8,994 nt of DNA from Psychroflexus sp. (GTDB taxonomy: Bacteria; Bacteroidota; Bacteroidia; Flavobacteriales; Flavobacteriaceae), in the NCBI GenBank assembly GCA_003565575.1, contig PXBV01000032.1, positions 1 to 8,994 on the forward strand, read 5' to 3'. Position numbers and translations under genes: made by a program. Under the pieces are notes generated by a model, which did no database searches, was not told the DNA's origin, and saw nothing but the letters and a program-made list of their open reading frames with translations. How positions within the stretch are numbered: the stretch's first letter is position 1; each line of letters starts with the position of its first letter. Positions 1 through 7,745 of the stretch are shown piece by piece.

Positions 1-1014
1 GCCACCAAGCTTATTCATGATAAACGCCAAGCTCATTTTGAAAAACTTGACGAGAAGCGTGAGGATAACCTTAAGATAAAACTGGATATAATTCATCAAA
101 TTGAAAAACTTTCAGAAGAAAAAATTACACAGCATAAAGATGCACAGCAACGTATCAAAAACGTAAATAAGCTTAGAGACTTATTCTTTAGTGCTGGAAG
201 TGTACCTAAGCAAAAGCAAGATGAAACCTGGGATGCTTTTAGAAAAGCCACCAAGACGTTTAATAAAAATAAAAATGATTTTTACAAAGGGTTAAAAGCT
301 GAGCAATTTACTAATCTAGAAAAGAAGAAAGCCCTCATAGCTATTGCAGAAGAGCATAAGGATAGTGAAGACTTTAAAGCCACAACTCCTTTAATGAAGA
401 AAATCCAAAATGACTGGAAGAAAATCGGACATGTTCCGAGAAAAGATTCAGATAAAATTTGGAAGCAATTTAAAGCAGCTTGCAATCATTACTTTGACAG
501 ATTTCATAAAGTCAAAAAGGAAGAGATTGATGATGAAATGAAGGCATTTAACCAAAAGCGTGAGCTTATACAGAAGCTTAAAAATGAAAAGTTAGATCAA
601 ACTGATGACAAAACGCTAGAGACGGTTAAGAGTTATATTTCTAAATGGAATGAGATCGGGATAGTTCCTGCCAATAAACGCTATGTTGAGAATAAATTTA
701 ATAGAGCCTTAGATCAGATTTTTAAACAGGTAGACATCAGTAAAACTGATGCTGAATTGATGAAGTATCAAAACAGGCTTCAAAACTTAGAAGAAGCCGA
801 TGATTCTCAGCGTATTTATAAAGAGCAGACCTTCTTAAGAAAAAAAATAGATGAGACCAATGCTGAACTTCAACAGCTTGAAAACAATCTTCAATTTTTC
901 TCTGATGCAGACCGAAATAACCCATTGGTTGAGGAAGTTTACAACACAATGGATAAGCTCAAGGAAGACTTAGCTATGTGGAAAGCAAAGCTAAAGAAGA
1001 TAAAAGAGCTATAG
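1..1014 (+). CDS. DUF349-repeat protein, 3' part (5' end outside window)
   Basis: The reading frame is open from the first base to TAG at 1012-1014 (337 residues visible), so the true start lies upstream. Three DUF349 units are visible, each with the hallmark 'W/F..(I/A)GxVP' followed by a charged helix with W or F: FFSAGSVP (visible residues 62-69), WKKIGHVP (139-146) and WNEIGIVP (216-223). They lie about 77 residues apart. The rest is Lys/Glu-rich and helical, ending in a coiled-coil tail (roughly residues 255-337) with the 'NNPLVEEV' stretch and a final Lys-rich helix, as is typical of flavobacterial members. No signal peptide or membrane segment is visible in this part; it is probably cytoplasmic. 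DUF349 has no established biochemical function, so none is assigned. The next gene starts 5 nt after the stop, suggesting one operon. Family call is firm; function is unknown. Confidence 0.9.
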   Translation, partial: ATKLIHDKRQAHFEKLDEKREDNLKIKLDIIHQIEKLSEEKITQHKDAQQRIKNVNKLRDLFFSAGSVPKQKQDETWDAFRKATKTFNKNKNDFYKGLKAEQFTNLEKKKALIAIAEEHKDSEDFKATTPLMKKIQNDWKKIGHVPRKDSDKIWKQFKAACNHYFDRFHKVKKEEIDDEMKAFNQKRELIQKLKNEKLDQTDDKTLETVKSYISKWNEIGIVPANKRYVENKFNRALDQIFKQVDISKTDAELMKYQNRLQNLEEADDSQRIYKEQTFLRKKIDETNAELQQLENNLQFFSDADRNNPLVEEVYNTMDKLKEDLAMWKAKLKKIKEL

Positions 1015-1019
1015 ACGCT

Positions 1020-1688
1020 ATGAAATCTTTTGAACTGAATCACACCTGTCCGCTTTGCAAAACCAAAGCGGATTATTTTTGCTCTTTTGGTAAAAAAAGA
1101 AGAGATTACTTTAAGTGTAAACATTGTGATGCTGTATTTCTTCACCCAAATAATTATATTGATTATAACCAAGAAAAAGAGCGTTACGAAACCCACAATA
1201 ATGATGTTACAGACAAAAGGTACCAAAATTTTGTAAGACCTATAACTGAGGCTGTAAAACAAACATTCCCTTTAACAGCAAATGGTTTAGATTACGGTTG
1301 TGGAACTGGGCCAGTGGCATCATTTGTTTTGGAGAGTAAAGGTTTTAAAAAAATCACTTTATATGACCCTTTCTTTCAGCCTAGTGAAGAGCACTTGACC
1401 CAAAGGTATGATTTTATCATTTGCTGTGAAGTTATAGAACATTTTTTTAGTCCAAAGGAGGAGTTTTTAAGATTAAGAAATCTACTTAAACCCAACGGAA
1501 AGTTGTTTTGTAAAACCAGTATTTTAAAAACAGATTGTCATGAAACCTATTTCCAAGATTGGTGGTACAAAAATGACCCAACACATGTGTTTTTTTATAC
1601 GTCCAAAACTCTTGAATACATTAGAGTTCAATTTGGCTTTAAAACTTTATCCATCGAGACAGACTTGATTACGTTTAGCTTAATCTAA
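1020..1688 (+). CDS. Class I SAM-dependent methyltransferase with N-terminal zinc ribbon
   Basis: A 222-residue protein of the Methyltransf_23/11 type. An N-terminal zinc-ribbon-like knuckle is formed by C10-x2-C13 and C33-x2-C36. The SAM-binding motif I follows as LDYGCGTG (residues 90-97), then the end of strand 2 with an acidic residue (LYDP, D116) and motif IV-like DFIICCEVIEHF (131-142). 'LLKPNGKLF' (155-163) is the usual post-motif strand, and 'DPTHVFFYT' (186-194) is typical of the family. The protein is short but complete for a Rossmann-fold methyltransferase. I chose ATG at 1020, 5 nt after the DUF349 stop. An in-frame GTG at 978 would overlap the DUF349 gene by 37 bp and add 14 charged residues that belong to no domain. 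The substrate is not evident; zinc ribbons in such enzymes often contact protein or RNA, but this is inference. The 3' end overlaps the convergent TPR gene by 9 bp. Confidence 0.87.
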   Translation: MKSFELNHTCPLCKTKADYFCSFGKKRRDYFKCKHCDAVFLHPNNYIDYNQEKERYETHNNDVTDKRYQNFVRPITEAVKQTFPLTANGLDYGCGTGPVASFVLESKGFKKITLYDPFFQPSEEHLTQRYDFIICCEVIEHFFSPKEEFLRLRNLLKPNGKLFCKTSILKTDCHETYFQDWWYKNDPTHVFFYTSKTLEYIRVQFGFKTLSIETDLITFSLI

Positions 1689-3041
1689 ATCAAAAAAAGG
1701 AAATAAAGTTCTCATAATTACCATGTAGTCTGGTTCCAAAAACCTGGCAACTTGCAAATGTTGTTCAGCTAACTTTAACTTACCTAATTCAAAATAAACA
1801 CCAGCAAATCTATATTCTAATTCAGCTATGTTTGGAAAGAAATCATTAGCCTCTTCTAAAGCCTGTAAAGCGTCTTTATATAGTTTAAGCTCTATAAGAA
1901 TATCTATGCGATTCAGCCAAGTTTCTAACTCATAATTACCAAGCTCCAAACTTTTTTTAAAACCAAAAGCTGAATCTTTCATATTATCAAGCTCTAGATT
2001 AATGACTGCAAAATGTTTCCAATAAAGGACATTTTCTTCATCTATATTAATCGCTTTATTAATAAAATATAATGCTTTTTTATAGTCTTTAATTTTGACA
2101 TGATAATCTGATAAAGCTAACCAGACTTTATCTAGAAGTGGATCTTCATGAAGCGCTTTTTTAAAATGCTTGAGTGCTTTCTCTGGTTGGTTTAACTTCA
2201 AAAAACATTTACCAATCCTAAGATAAGCAAAAGCAGTTGGGTCATCTATTTGAAGAGTTAAGCTGTAGCATTCTATGGCTTCTTCAAAACGTTTCAAACG
2301 TTCCAAGACTTTACCTTTCTCTAAATAAGCACCAATAAAGTAATCATCAGAAATAATAGCATAATCAAAAGCTTCTAGGGCTTTGCTATAATTTTTAGTT
2401 TCAAAATAAAGTTTTCCAAGTTGATGCCAAGCTACTTCGCAGTAAGGTTGCCTGTCTAGAAATGTCTTTAGAAACTCTACAGCTTCTTGGTTTTGATCTA
2501 AAAAATCAAAACAATAGATGACATTGTATAGTGCTGTATAATCATTCTCATCATTTTCTAAACACTTTATATAGCTTTGCTTAGCATGTTCAAAATCTTC
2601 CAAAAACAAATACTCCATACCCATAATACTATGTATCTCAAGAAGGTCATCAGCAAAATTGAGAGCTTCTTTAAGGACTTCTATAGATTTATGGTGCAAG
2701 TCTTGTTTGGAGTAAATATTAGCTATAAGAATATAAACCTCTTCGTTGTTAGGTTCAAGGGATTTCAAATCTTCAAGCAAGGTCATTGCTTTCTCAAACT
2801 TATCTTCAAAGGTGTAAATTTCTGCTTTCATCAACAGCAAGTTGAACGATTTGGGGTGTTGGTCTAAGGAAAGTTTTAATGCCTTTTTTGCCAATGCCAA
2901 TCTACCGCTGTCTATATAATGTGCTATAATATTTTCAAACTCTGCAGCATCAAAAAACAAGACTTCATTTGTCTTTAGCATCATTTCAAATTTCTCTATA
3001 GGAAAATCGAAGTCATCGTGATGAGAAGATCCTAACTGCAT
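1680..3041 (-). CDS. Cytoplasmic tetratricopeptide-repeat (TPR) protein
   Basis: A 453-residue protein made almost wholly of TPR helix pairs from about residue 33 to 440. Clear units include those around residues 101-134, 203-236 (AWHQLGKLYFETKNYSKALEAF), 237-269, 270-303, 304-337 and 406-439, with the usual A/G at positions 8 and 20 and P near 32. There is no signal peptide and no membrane segment, so it is likely a cytosolic scaffold binding protein partners. The N terminus (MQLGSSHHDD, then a helix leading to 'LKTNEVLFFD') resembles an orthologous group widespread in Flavobacteriia, as I recall it; function there is unassigned. The start is ATG at 3041; no good Shine-Dalgarno is visible, as is common in this phylum. 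The gene lies 89 bp downstream of the aminotransferase with no clear terminator between them, so co-transcription is possible. Its last 9 bp overlap the methyltransferase gene on the other strand. Confidence 0.9.
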   Translation of the reverse strand: MQLGSSHHDDFDFPIEKFEMMLKTNEVLFFDAAEFENIIAHYIDSGRLALAKKALKLSLDQHPKSFNLLLMKAEIYTFEDKFEKAMTLLEDLKSLEPNNEEVYILIANIYSKQDLHHKSIEVLKEALNFADDLLEIHSIMGMEYLFLEDFEHAKQSYIKCLENDENDYTALYNVIYCFDFLDQNQEAVEFLKTFLDRQPYCEVAWHQLGKLYFETKNYSKALEAFDYAIISDDYFIGAYLEKGKVLERLKRFEEAIECYSLTLQIDDPTAFAYLRIGKCFLKLNQPEKALKHFKKALHEDPLLDKVWLALSDYHVKIKDYKKALYFINKAINIDEENVLYWKHFAVINLELDNMKDSAFGFKKSLELGNYELETWLNRIDILIELKLYKDALQALEEANDFFPNIAELEYRFAGVYFELGKLKLAEQHLQVARFLEPDYMVIMRTLFPFFDLD

Positions 3042-3130
3042 ATAAAATGATTTAATTTTTGGGTAAGATAAATGTCTTTTTTCAATTCAAGCTGATTTTT
3101 TTGAGAATGTTTTCAACAAGTTATTCACTT

Positions 3131-4318
3131 TTAAAGGTTCTCTGAATATGCATTCAGAATATCAATTATTATACCACAGCCTAACTCTATTTCTTTTTCT
3201 GAAATGGTTAAAGGCGGTGAAATACGCACTGCTTTCTTTTCATATAAAAGCCAAAATAAAATTAAACCTTTTTCTTTGGCTTCTAGGACTAAATAATTTG
3301 CGATGTCTGGGTCTGACAATAAAATAGCAAGCATGAGTCCTTTACCTCTCACTTCTTTTATATGCGGATGCTTAAGGTGCTTTCTAAATAAGGCTTCTTT
3401 GTGAGTCACCTCATCTATTATTGAAGTGGTAGTAAGTTCAACTAACGTAGCGTGGCATGCTGCAGCAATTACAGGGTTTCCCCCAAAAGTAGTAATATGC
3501 CCAAGTTTTGGGTTATCACTCAACAAGCTCATTAGTGACTTTGAAGCTGTGAAAGCACCAACTGGCAATCCAGAAGCCATAGCTTTACCTATGACTAAAA
3601 TATCTGGCACACAATTAAAATGTTGGAATCCAAAAAGCTTTCCTGTTCTTCCAAAACCTGGCTGTATTTCATCTAATATAAGTAAAGCGCCAACTTCTTC
3701 ACATCTTCGCTTAATTTTTGATAAGTAGTCTTCATGAGGAAGTATAAACCCTGCACCGCCTTGAATTGTTTCTAGAATAACTGCAGCCGTAGATTTGGTT
3801 ATGACATTAAGACAGGTTTCTTCATTAAACTGGATGTGAGTAATATCACCAACTAAGGGTCTAAATGGAGCGACGCGTTCTTCATAATCCATCAAACTTA
3901 AAGCACCATAGGAATTACCGTGGTAACAATTCCTAGCCGCAATTATTTGGGTTCTTCCTGTAGCCCTTCTAGCTAATTTCATGGCACCATCTATGGCTTC
4001 TGTACCGCTATTAACCATATACGTTTGAGATAAAGGTTCGGGCAAATGCTTTGCAAGCAACTTAGTGAACTCAACAGCTGGACTCTGTATATATTCCCCG
4101 TATACCATTACATGTAAATATTTATCAAGCTGATTTTTTATTGCTTTAATAATGGCAGGATGCCTATGACCTAAGCCGCAAGCAGAAACGCCTGCTACAA
4201 AATCTAGATGCTTTTTCCCGTCTGTTGTGTATATAAAAGAGCCTTGGGCGTGACTAATTTGCATACCTAAGGGATGAGGAGTAGTTTGGGCTTGAAAATT
4301 TAAAAAGTCAGCTTTCAT
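3131..4318 (-). CDS. Class III PLP-dependent aminotransferase (acetylornithine/ornithine-type fold)
   Basis: A 395-residue, full-length fold-type I class III aminotransferase. Visible motifs are the phosphate-binding NSGTEA (residues 103-108), CYHG aromatic stacking (131-134, Y132-H133), E183 in ETIQGG, the cofactor aspartate in LDEIQPGFGRTGK (D216), the Schiff-base lysine K245 in VIGKAMASGLPVGA, TTFGGNP (276-282) and the substrate-carboxylate arginine R366 in VRISPP. It transfers an amino group to a 2-oxo acid, most often 2-oxoglutarate in this class. The amino donor cannot be told from sequence: acetylornithine, ornithine and other omega-amino acids are all handled by relatives, and databases often call such genes 'aspartate aminotransferase family'. 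I chose ATG at 4318 because it has a GAGGAAG Shine-Dalgarno 6 nt upstream; a TTG at 4333 would add five residues (MRKIK). The gene overlaps the OstA-like gene by 11 bp, suggesting translational coupling. Confidence 0.92.
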   Translation of the reverse strand: MKADFLNFQAQTTPHPLGMQISHAQGSFIYTTDGKKHLDFVAGVSACGLGHRHPAIIKAIKNQLDKYLHVMVYGEYIQSPAVEFTKLLAKHLPEPLSQTYMVNSGTEAIDGAMKLARRATGRTQIIAARNCYHGNSYGALSLMDYEERVAPFRPLVGDITHIQFNEETCLNVITKSTAAVILETIQGGAGFILPHEDYLSKIKRRCEEVGALLILDEIQPGFGRTGKLFGFQHFNCVPDILVIGKAMASGLPVGAFTASKSLMSLLSDNPKLGHITTFGGNPVIAAACHATLVELTTTSIIDEVTHKEALFRKHLKHPHIKEVRGKGLMLAILLSDPDIANYLVLEAKEKGLILFWLLYEKKAVRISPPLTISEKEIELGCGIIIDILNAYSENL

Positions 4319-6029
4319 CTTTATCTTCCTCAACTTTTTTAAGGTTTGTAGCTTTGAGCTTGGTATTTGTGTTTATTGGATCTGGGACTTCGTTCTTAGA
4401 CGTTGGTTTTAAGGACGACTTTTTGAGGTTAGAATTGGGATTTACTTCCCTGATTCCTTCAAAAAAATCATCATAAATATCTGGTTCATCTATGCCTTTA
4501 ATGTTTTTAAGAACTATGCTGTCTCTACCCTTAAACAAATCTGATTTTTCAAGTAAACGCTCATCCCCTCTCCACTTAAAATCTTTCATCAATTTTTGAT
4601 TGTCTGGAAACTGTGAGCTCGGGTGTGTTTTAGAATCTACTTCATTATAATAGTATACATCTACAATGTCTTGATTCTCCAACAAAATTTTGATCTTAGC
4701 AGAATTAGACTTGTTAATTCCAATTAGATCTGATTTATCATCTCTTACCCAAAACAAGGATTCAGAATTTTTTATGACCTCAACTTCATAGATTTCGTTG
4801 TTTTCAAAAAGCCCAAATAGTTCTTTACCTTTGATTTGATTATACCCTTCTATTGAATCTTTTTGTATCATAAAAGCATTGTAAAACACCTTCAATGAAT
4901 CTAATTTTTCAGTTTCGGTATTGCTAATTAAATGAATGGTATCTCCAGTAATTTGACTTTCTCCAGACCAAAGTATAGGTTTAGTAATCATTTTAGTAAC
5001 TCCTGTTTTTTCATTGCTATGAATGGAATCTGCCTTCCCACTTAAATCCGACTTAAAAATTCTAGCATCATAAAACGCCCTTATGTTTCTGTTGTCAACC
5101 TCTCCCGTTACCATTAAGGTATCACTTGCAATAAACACCGTATCATTTTCTTGCTTAAGCGCTGCTAAAGGATTTTTAGTAATAAAAAGTGAGTCTTTTT
5201 GCCTAAACATTTCTGCATAATGCCCTGTTATGATAGTCTCGTTAATGGTGTCTGTAACTTTTATATTGTTAGTGGCAGAAGAGAACCCTGTGGGTCTATC
5301 AAAATATATACTATCGCCCTCGAGTTTTCGGTTTTCATAATCCACTTTTGAGTTTTTCACAAAAAAGCCGTTATCTAACCTCGTATCATAAAACCCACGT
5401 TCGCAATAGATCACGCTAGTTTCACTGGTAATCACTGACGGGCCATAGAGGTAAGCATGGCCAAGTTCTGAATAAAAGTCCAAAAACTCTGTATCAATAT
5501 CATATTCAGGGTTTCTTACCTTAACATTTTGTCTAAATGAAAACTTTTCAAGATCCATAAAATACCTGCCTTTTACACTTGTAATGGTAGAAGCAGAGTC
5601 TTGAACTTGGCCTCCGCTTCTGTAAAAGGCTTCTTGTTTTATCCTATTAAAAAACAAGGAATCTGTTGTAAGCCTATTGCTAGGTGTGGTTAAAACCACG
5701 TCTTCACTTGCAAAAGCAAACTTGGTAAAACCATTGTATTCTGCATACTTGCTTGTCATATTGATAGTGTCGCCTTGCTTCATCCTTACGTTGCCAAAGG
5801 CTCTAAAAAAGTCATCCGTTTGGTAAAAGATGGCTCTATCACACCACACTTCTATACCTTCGTGAATAAAGTAAACTTGATTTTGCACTTTAGTCAAAAT
5901 GGTAGCGTCTGGAAAATTGGTTTGATCCACGCGTGTTCTATCACTGGTATAGTTGATTTCTCTGCCTTCTTGAGCAAACAAAAAACTGCAATAAAACAAA
6001 AAAGCAAAACAGAATAAAATGTACTTCAA
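4308..6029 (-). CDS. OstA-like protein (LptA/LptD N-domain family), LPS-transport related
   Basis: A 573-residue exported protein. Residues 1-20 form a signal peptide: one Lys, then a Phe/Leu/Cys-rich hydrophobic core ending FAQ. The mature part is built of OstA/LptA-type beta repeats, each a set of short strands such as 'DRAIFYQTDDFFRAFGNVRMKQGDTINMTSKYAEYNG' in outline (about residues 65-100), recurring to about residue 400. A conserved 'FKWRGDERLLEK' region lies near residues 490-500. The last 45 or so residues are Ser/Asn/Lys/Pro-rich and probably disordered. LptA and the LptD N domain carry lipopolysaccharide across the periplasm; by homology this protein is likely an envelope LPS-transport factor, though it is much longer than LptA (about 185 residues) and lacks the LptD barrel. 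The only NTG start in the open frame after the upstream TAA (6063-6065) is TTG at 6029, which places the signal peptide correctly. The 3' end overlaps the aminotransferase gene by 11 bp. Confidence 0.88.
   Translation of the reverse strand: MKYILFCFAFLFYCSFLFAQEGREINYTSDRTRVDQTNFPDATILTKVQNQVYFIHEGIEVWCDRAIFYQTDDFFRAFGNVRMKQGDTINMTSKYAEYNGFTKFAFASEDVVLTTPSNRLTTDSLFFNRIKQEAFYRSGGQVQDSASTITSVKGRYFMDLEKFSFRQNVKVRNPEYDIDTEFLDFYSELGHAYLYGPSVITSETSVIYCERGFYDTRLDNGFFVKNSKVDYENRKLEGDSIYFDRPTGFSSATNNIKVTDTINETIITGHYAEMFRQKDSLFITKNPLAALKQENDTVFIASDTLMVTGEVDNRNIRAFYDARIFKSDLSGKADSIHSNEKTGVTKMITKPILWSGESQITGDTIHLISNTETEKLDSLKVFYNAFMIQKDSIEGYNQIKGKELFGLFENNEIYEVEVIKNSESLFWVRDDKSDLIGINKSNSAKIKILLENQDIVDVYYYNEVDSKTHPSSQFPDNQKLMKDFKWRGDERLLEKSDLFKGRDSIVLKNIKGIDEPDIYDDFFEGIREVNPNSNLKKSSLKPTSKNEVPDPINTNTKLKATNLKKVEEDKDES
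4325..4331 (-). promoter_or_regulatory. Shine-Dalgarno GAGGAAG of the aminotransferase gene
   Basis: On the minus strand GAGGAAG is followed by six bases (ATAAAG) and then ATG at 4318. The same bases encode the Glu-Glu-Asp end of the OstA-like protein, so ribosomes finishing that gene would stop within reach of this start. It decides the aminotransferase start against the TTG at 4333. A purine-rich Shine-Dalgarno is relatively uncommon in Bacteroidetes, and here it may also be a by-product of the acidic codons. Confidence 0.55.
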
Positions 6030-6049
6030 ATTGAAAGATTTGTTAGCAA

Positions 6050-6057
6050 CAAAATTA
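6050..6057 (-). promoter_or_regulatory. Candidate -7 promoter element (TAATTTTG) for the OstA-like gene
   Basis: TAATTTTG on the minus strand matches the Bacteroidetes -7 consensus TAnnTTTG at all fixed positions. It sits 20 bp before the TTG start, which would give a very short leader. I see no good TTTG at the expected -33 distance, so the match may be chance in AT-rich DNA. If real, it separates OstA-like/aminotransferase expression from gapN upstream. Confidence 0.3.
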
Positions 6058-6122
6058 CATTTTTATTCAAACATAATCAGTTAATTCTATTCTGCTTTAG
6101 CATAAATACTCAAGATATCTCT

Positions 6123-7700
6123 TTATAGCAAATAGTCTGTATTAACAAAATTGGAAGTATTACTTTTAAGAAGCTCTCTCACTATCTCATTATTCTTTGC
6201 ATTATCTTTAGAAGCCACAAAGGTTCTTAAAGAAAACGAGCGCAAAGCATCATGAACACTTAAGGTACCCACAGCCGAGTCTTTTCTTCCTGTAAATGGT
6301 AAAACGTCTGGTCCACGCTGGCAAGAGCTATTGAGGTTGACTCTACAAACCAAATTGACTAGCACATCTATTAAAGGCCCTAGGGTATCTACATTATTCC
6401 CAAACAAACTTACCTGTTGACCATAATTGGAGGTTGCAATCTCATCTAAAAGTAACTGAGTATCATTAAAAGATTTGACTGGAATAACTGGCCCAAATTG
6501 CTCTTCTTGATAAACGCGCATTGACTCATCTACGGGAAATAAAACAGCAGGATATATATAATTAGAAGACACTTGCCCCCCTTTAGCATTTAAAATATTA
6601 GCACCTTTATCTTGAGCATCTTTGATGAGTTCTTGGATGTAAGCAGGCTTACCCGGTTCTGGCAGTGGGGTTAACTTAACACCATCCTCCCATGGGTTTC
6701 CAAATTTTAGTTCATCTACTCTTTTAGAAAAGCGCTTGTTGAATTCATCTTTTACATCATCATGAACATAAACAATTTTTAAGGCTGTACAACGTTGCCC
6801 GTTGTAAGACAAAGTTCCATTGATACATTCTTCTATAGCTAAATCCAAATCTGCACTTGGTAGAATAATTGCAGGGTTTTTGGCTTCAAGACCAAGTATT
6901 AAGCGCAATCTGTTTTTATAAGGATGTTGGTCCTGCAGTGCTATGGCAGATTTAGAATTTCCAATGAGTGCTAACACGTCTATTTTTCCTGTTTTCATAA
7001 TAGGCGCAGCTACTTCTCGACCTCTTCCGTAAATCACATTAATTACACCCGCTGGAAAACTTTTTTGAAAAGCTTCTAATAAAGGAGAAAGTAACAAGAC
7101 GCCATGTTTTGCTGGTTTAAATACAGCTGTATTTCCCATTATTAGTGCTGGAATAAGTAATGCAAAAGTTTCGTTTAATGGATAATTATAAGGCCCTAAG
7201 CATAGCACAACGCCAAGCGGCCCTCTTCTTATATGTGCGTTTATTCCACCAACTTTTTGAAATTTGGAGCTATCTCTATCAAGTTGTTTATAATCTTCTA
7301 TCGTATCATACACATACTCAACTGTTCTATCAAATTCTTTTTCTGAATCTGGTAAAGTTTTGCCAATTTCCCACATGAGTAATTTCACCACTTCTTCTCG
7401 CTTAGTTTTCATTTCTTCTACAAATGAAATCATACAATCCAACCTGTCTTTAACTCGCATAGTTGGCCATTCACCTTTCCCTTTGTCATAAGCATTAACT
7501 GCTGATTCTAAAACATTTAAAGCTGTTGGCTCATCCATGTGAGGTACTGTACCTAATAAAGTAGGCTTGTACTCTGCTGTGGTTGAAATGGTTGAAAACA
7601 CTTCATCCATTTTGCCATTCCAGTCTACAAGACGACCGTTATCTAAATATGCTTTTTGGTGCAAAAGTGAGTCAATCTCTGAATAATTTGAAGTTGCCAT
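6123..7700 (-). CDS. gapN: Non-phosphorylating NADP-dependent glyceraldehyde-3-phosphate dehydrogenase (GapN-type ALDH)
   Basis: A 525-residue aldehyde dehydrogenase of the GapN (ALDH F11) branch. It is expected to oxidise glyceraldehyde 3-phosphate directly to 3-phosphoglycerate with NADPH formation and no ATP, bypassing GAPDH and Pgk in the cytoplasm. Visible features are the oxyanion asparagine N172 in GPYNYP, NADP-site PALIMGNTAVFKPAK (residues 184-198), the nucleotide loop ALIGNSKSA (244-252), the catalytic cysteine C304 in NGQRCTALK preceded by R303, EQFGPVIPV (400-408), and NSSCQRGPD with R462. R303 and R462 align with phosphate-contacting arginines of Streptococcus GapN (alignment from memory). 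An oddity: the usual ELGGK is GLEAK (270-274), so the general-base Glu position holds Gly. The protein is longer than the about 475 residues of streptococcal GapN, with extra residues at both ends. Start is ATG at 7700. A promoter and palindrome lie just upstream. Specificity is inferred from family. Confidence 0.88.
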   Translation of the reverse strand: MATSNYSEIDSLLHQKAYLDNGRLVDWNGKMDEVFSTISTTAEYKPTLLGTVPHMDEPTALNVLESAVNAYDKGKGEWPTMRVKDRLDCMISFVEEMKTKREEVVKLLMWEIGKTLPDSEKEFDRTVEYVYDTIEDYKQLDRDSSKFQKVGGINAHIRRGPLGVVLCLGPYNYPLNETFALLIPALIMGNTAVFKPAKHGVLLLSPLLEAFQKSFPAGVINVIYGRGREVAAPIMKTGKIDVLALIGNSKSAIALQDQHPYKNRLRLILGLEAKNPAIILPSADLDLAIEECINGTLSYNGQRCTALKIVYVHDDVKDEFNKRFSKRVDELKFGNPWEDGVKLTPLPEPGKPAYIQELIKDAQDKGANILNAKGGQVSSNYIYPAVLFPVDESMRVYQEEQFGPVIPVKSFNDTQLLLDEIATSNYGQQVSLFGNNVDTLGPLIDVLVNLVCRVNLNSSCQRGPDVLPFTGRKDSAVGTLSVHDALRSFSLRTFVASKDNAKNNEIVRELLKSNTSNFVNTDYLL

Positions 7701-7715
7701 AATATTTTCTATAAT

Positions 7716-7739
7716 TTATTTGTAATTTGATACAAATAA
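7716..7739. promoter_or_regulatory. Operator-like palindrome in the gapN leader (9-bp perfect arms)
   Basis: On the plus strand TTATTTGTA (7716-7724) and TACAAATAA (7731-7739) are perfect reverse complements separated by six bases. The centre lies 27 bp before the gapN ATG. With the predicted promoter at 7746-7776, transcription would start at about 7739-7740, so the palindrome would occupy roughly +1 to +24, a classic place for a repressor operator. As an RNA hairpin it would be weak (one G-C pair per nine), and no T-tract follows, which favours a protein-binding site over a terminator. The regulator is unknown and is not encoded in this window. Confidence 0.5.
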
Positions 7740-7745
7740 CGCAAA

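Noticed and set aside
978..1019. GTG start that extends the methyltransferase by 14 residues
   Set aside because: The extension overlaps the DUF349 gene and encodes only a charged stretch; ATG at 1020 fits the domain boundary and operon spacing better.
939..1262. 107-codon minus-strand frame rich in hydrophobic residues
   Set aside because: It is antisense to the DUF349 end and methyltransferase start, and its hydrophobicity reflects the Lys/Glu-rich codons opposite.
2577..2867. 96-codon plus-strand frame inside the TPR gene
   Set aside because: It is antisense to well-formed TPR repeats; no family resemblance.
3042..3130. Possible promoter or terminator between the aminotransferase and TPR genes
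   Set aside because: No TAnnTTTG match and no stem-loop with a T-tract was found; the nearest -7 candidate (TATCTTAC) has two mismatches.
3426..3728. 100-codon open frame on the plus strand inside the aminotransferase gene
   Set aside because: It is antisense to a strongly conserved enzyme; its codons follow from the other strand and it has no recognisable domain.
4319..4333. TTG start at 4333 for the aminotransferase
   Set aside because: It would add five basic residues; ATG at 4318 has a good Shine-Dalgarno at the right distance.
6105..6125. AGATATCT palindrome at the end of gapN as a terminator
   Set aside because: It is a bare 8-bp restriction-site-like palindrome without a loop or T-run, so it cannot form a terminator hairpin.
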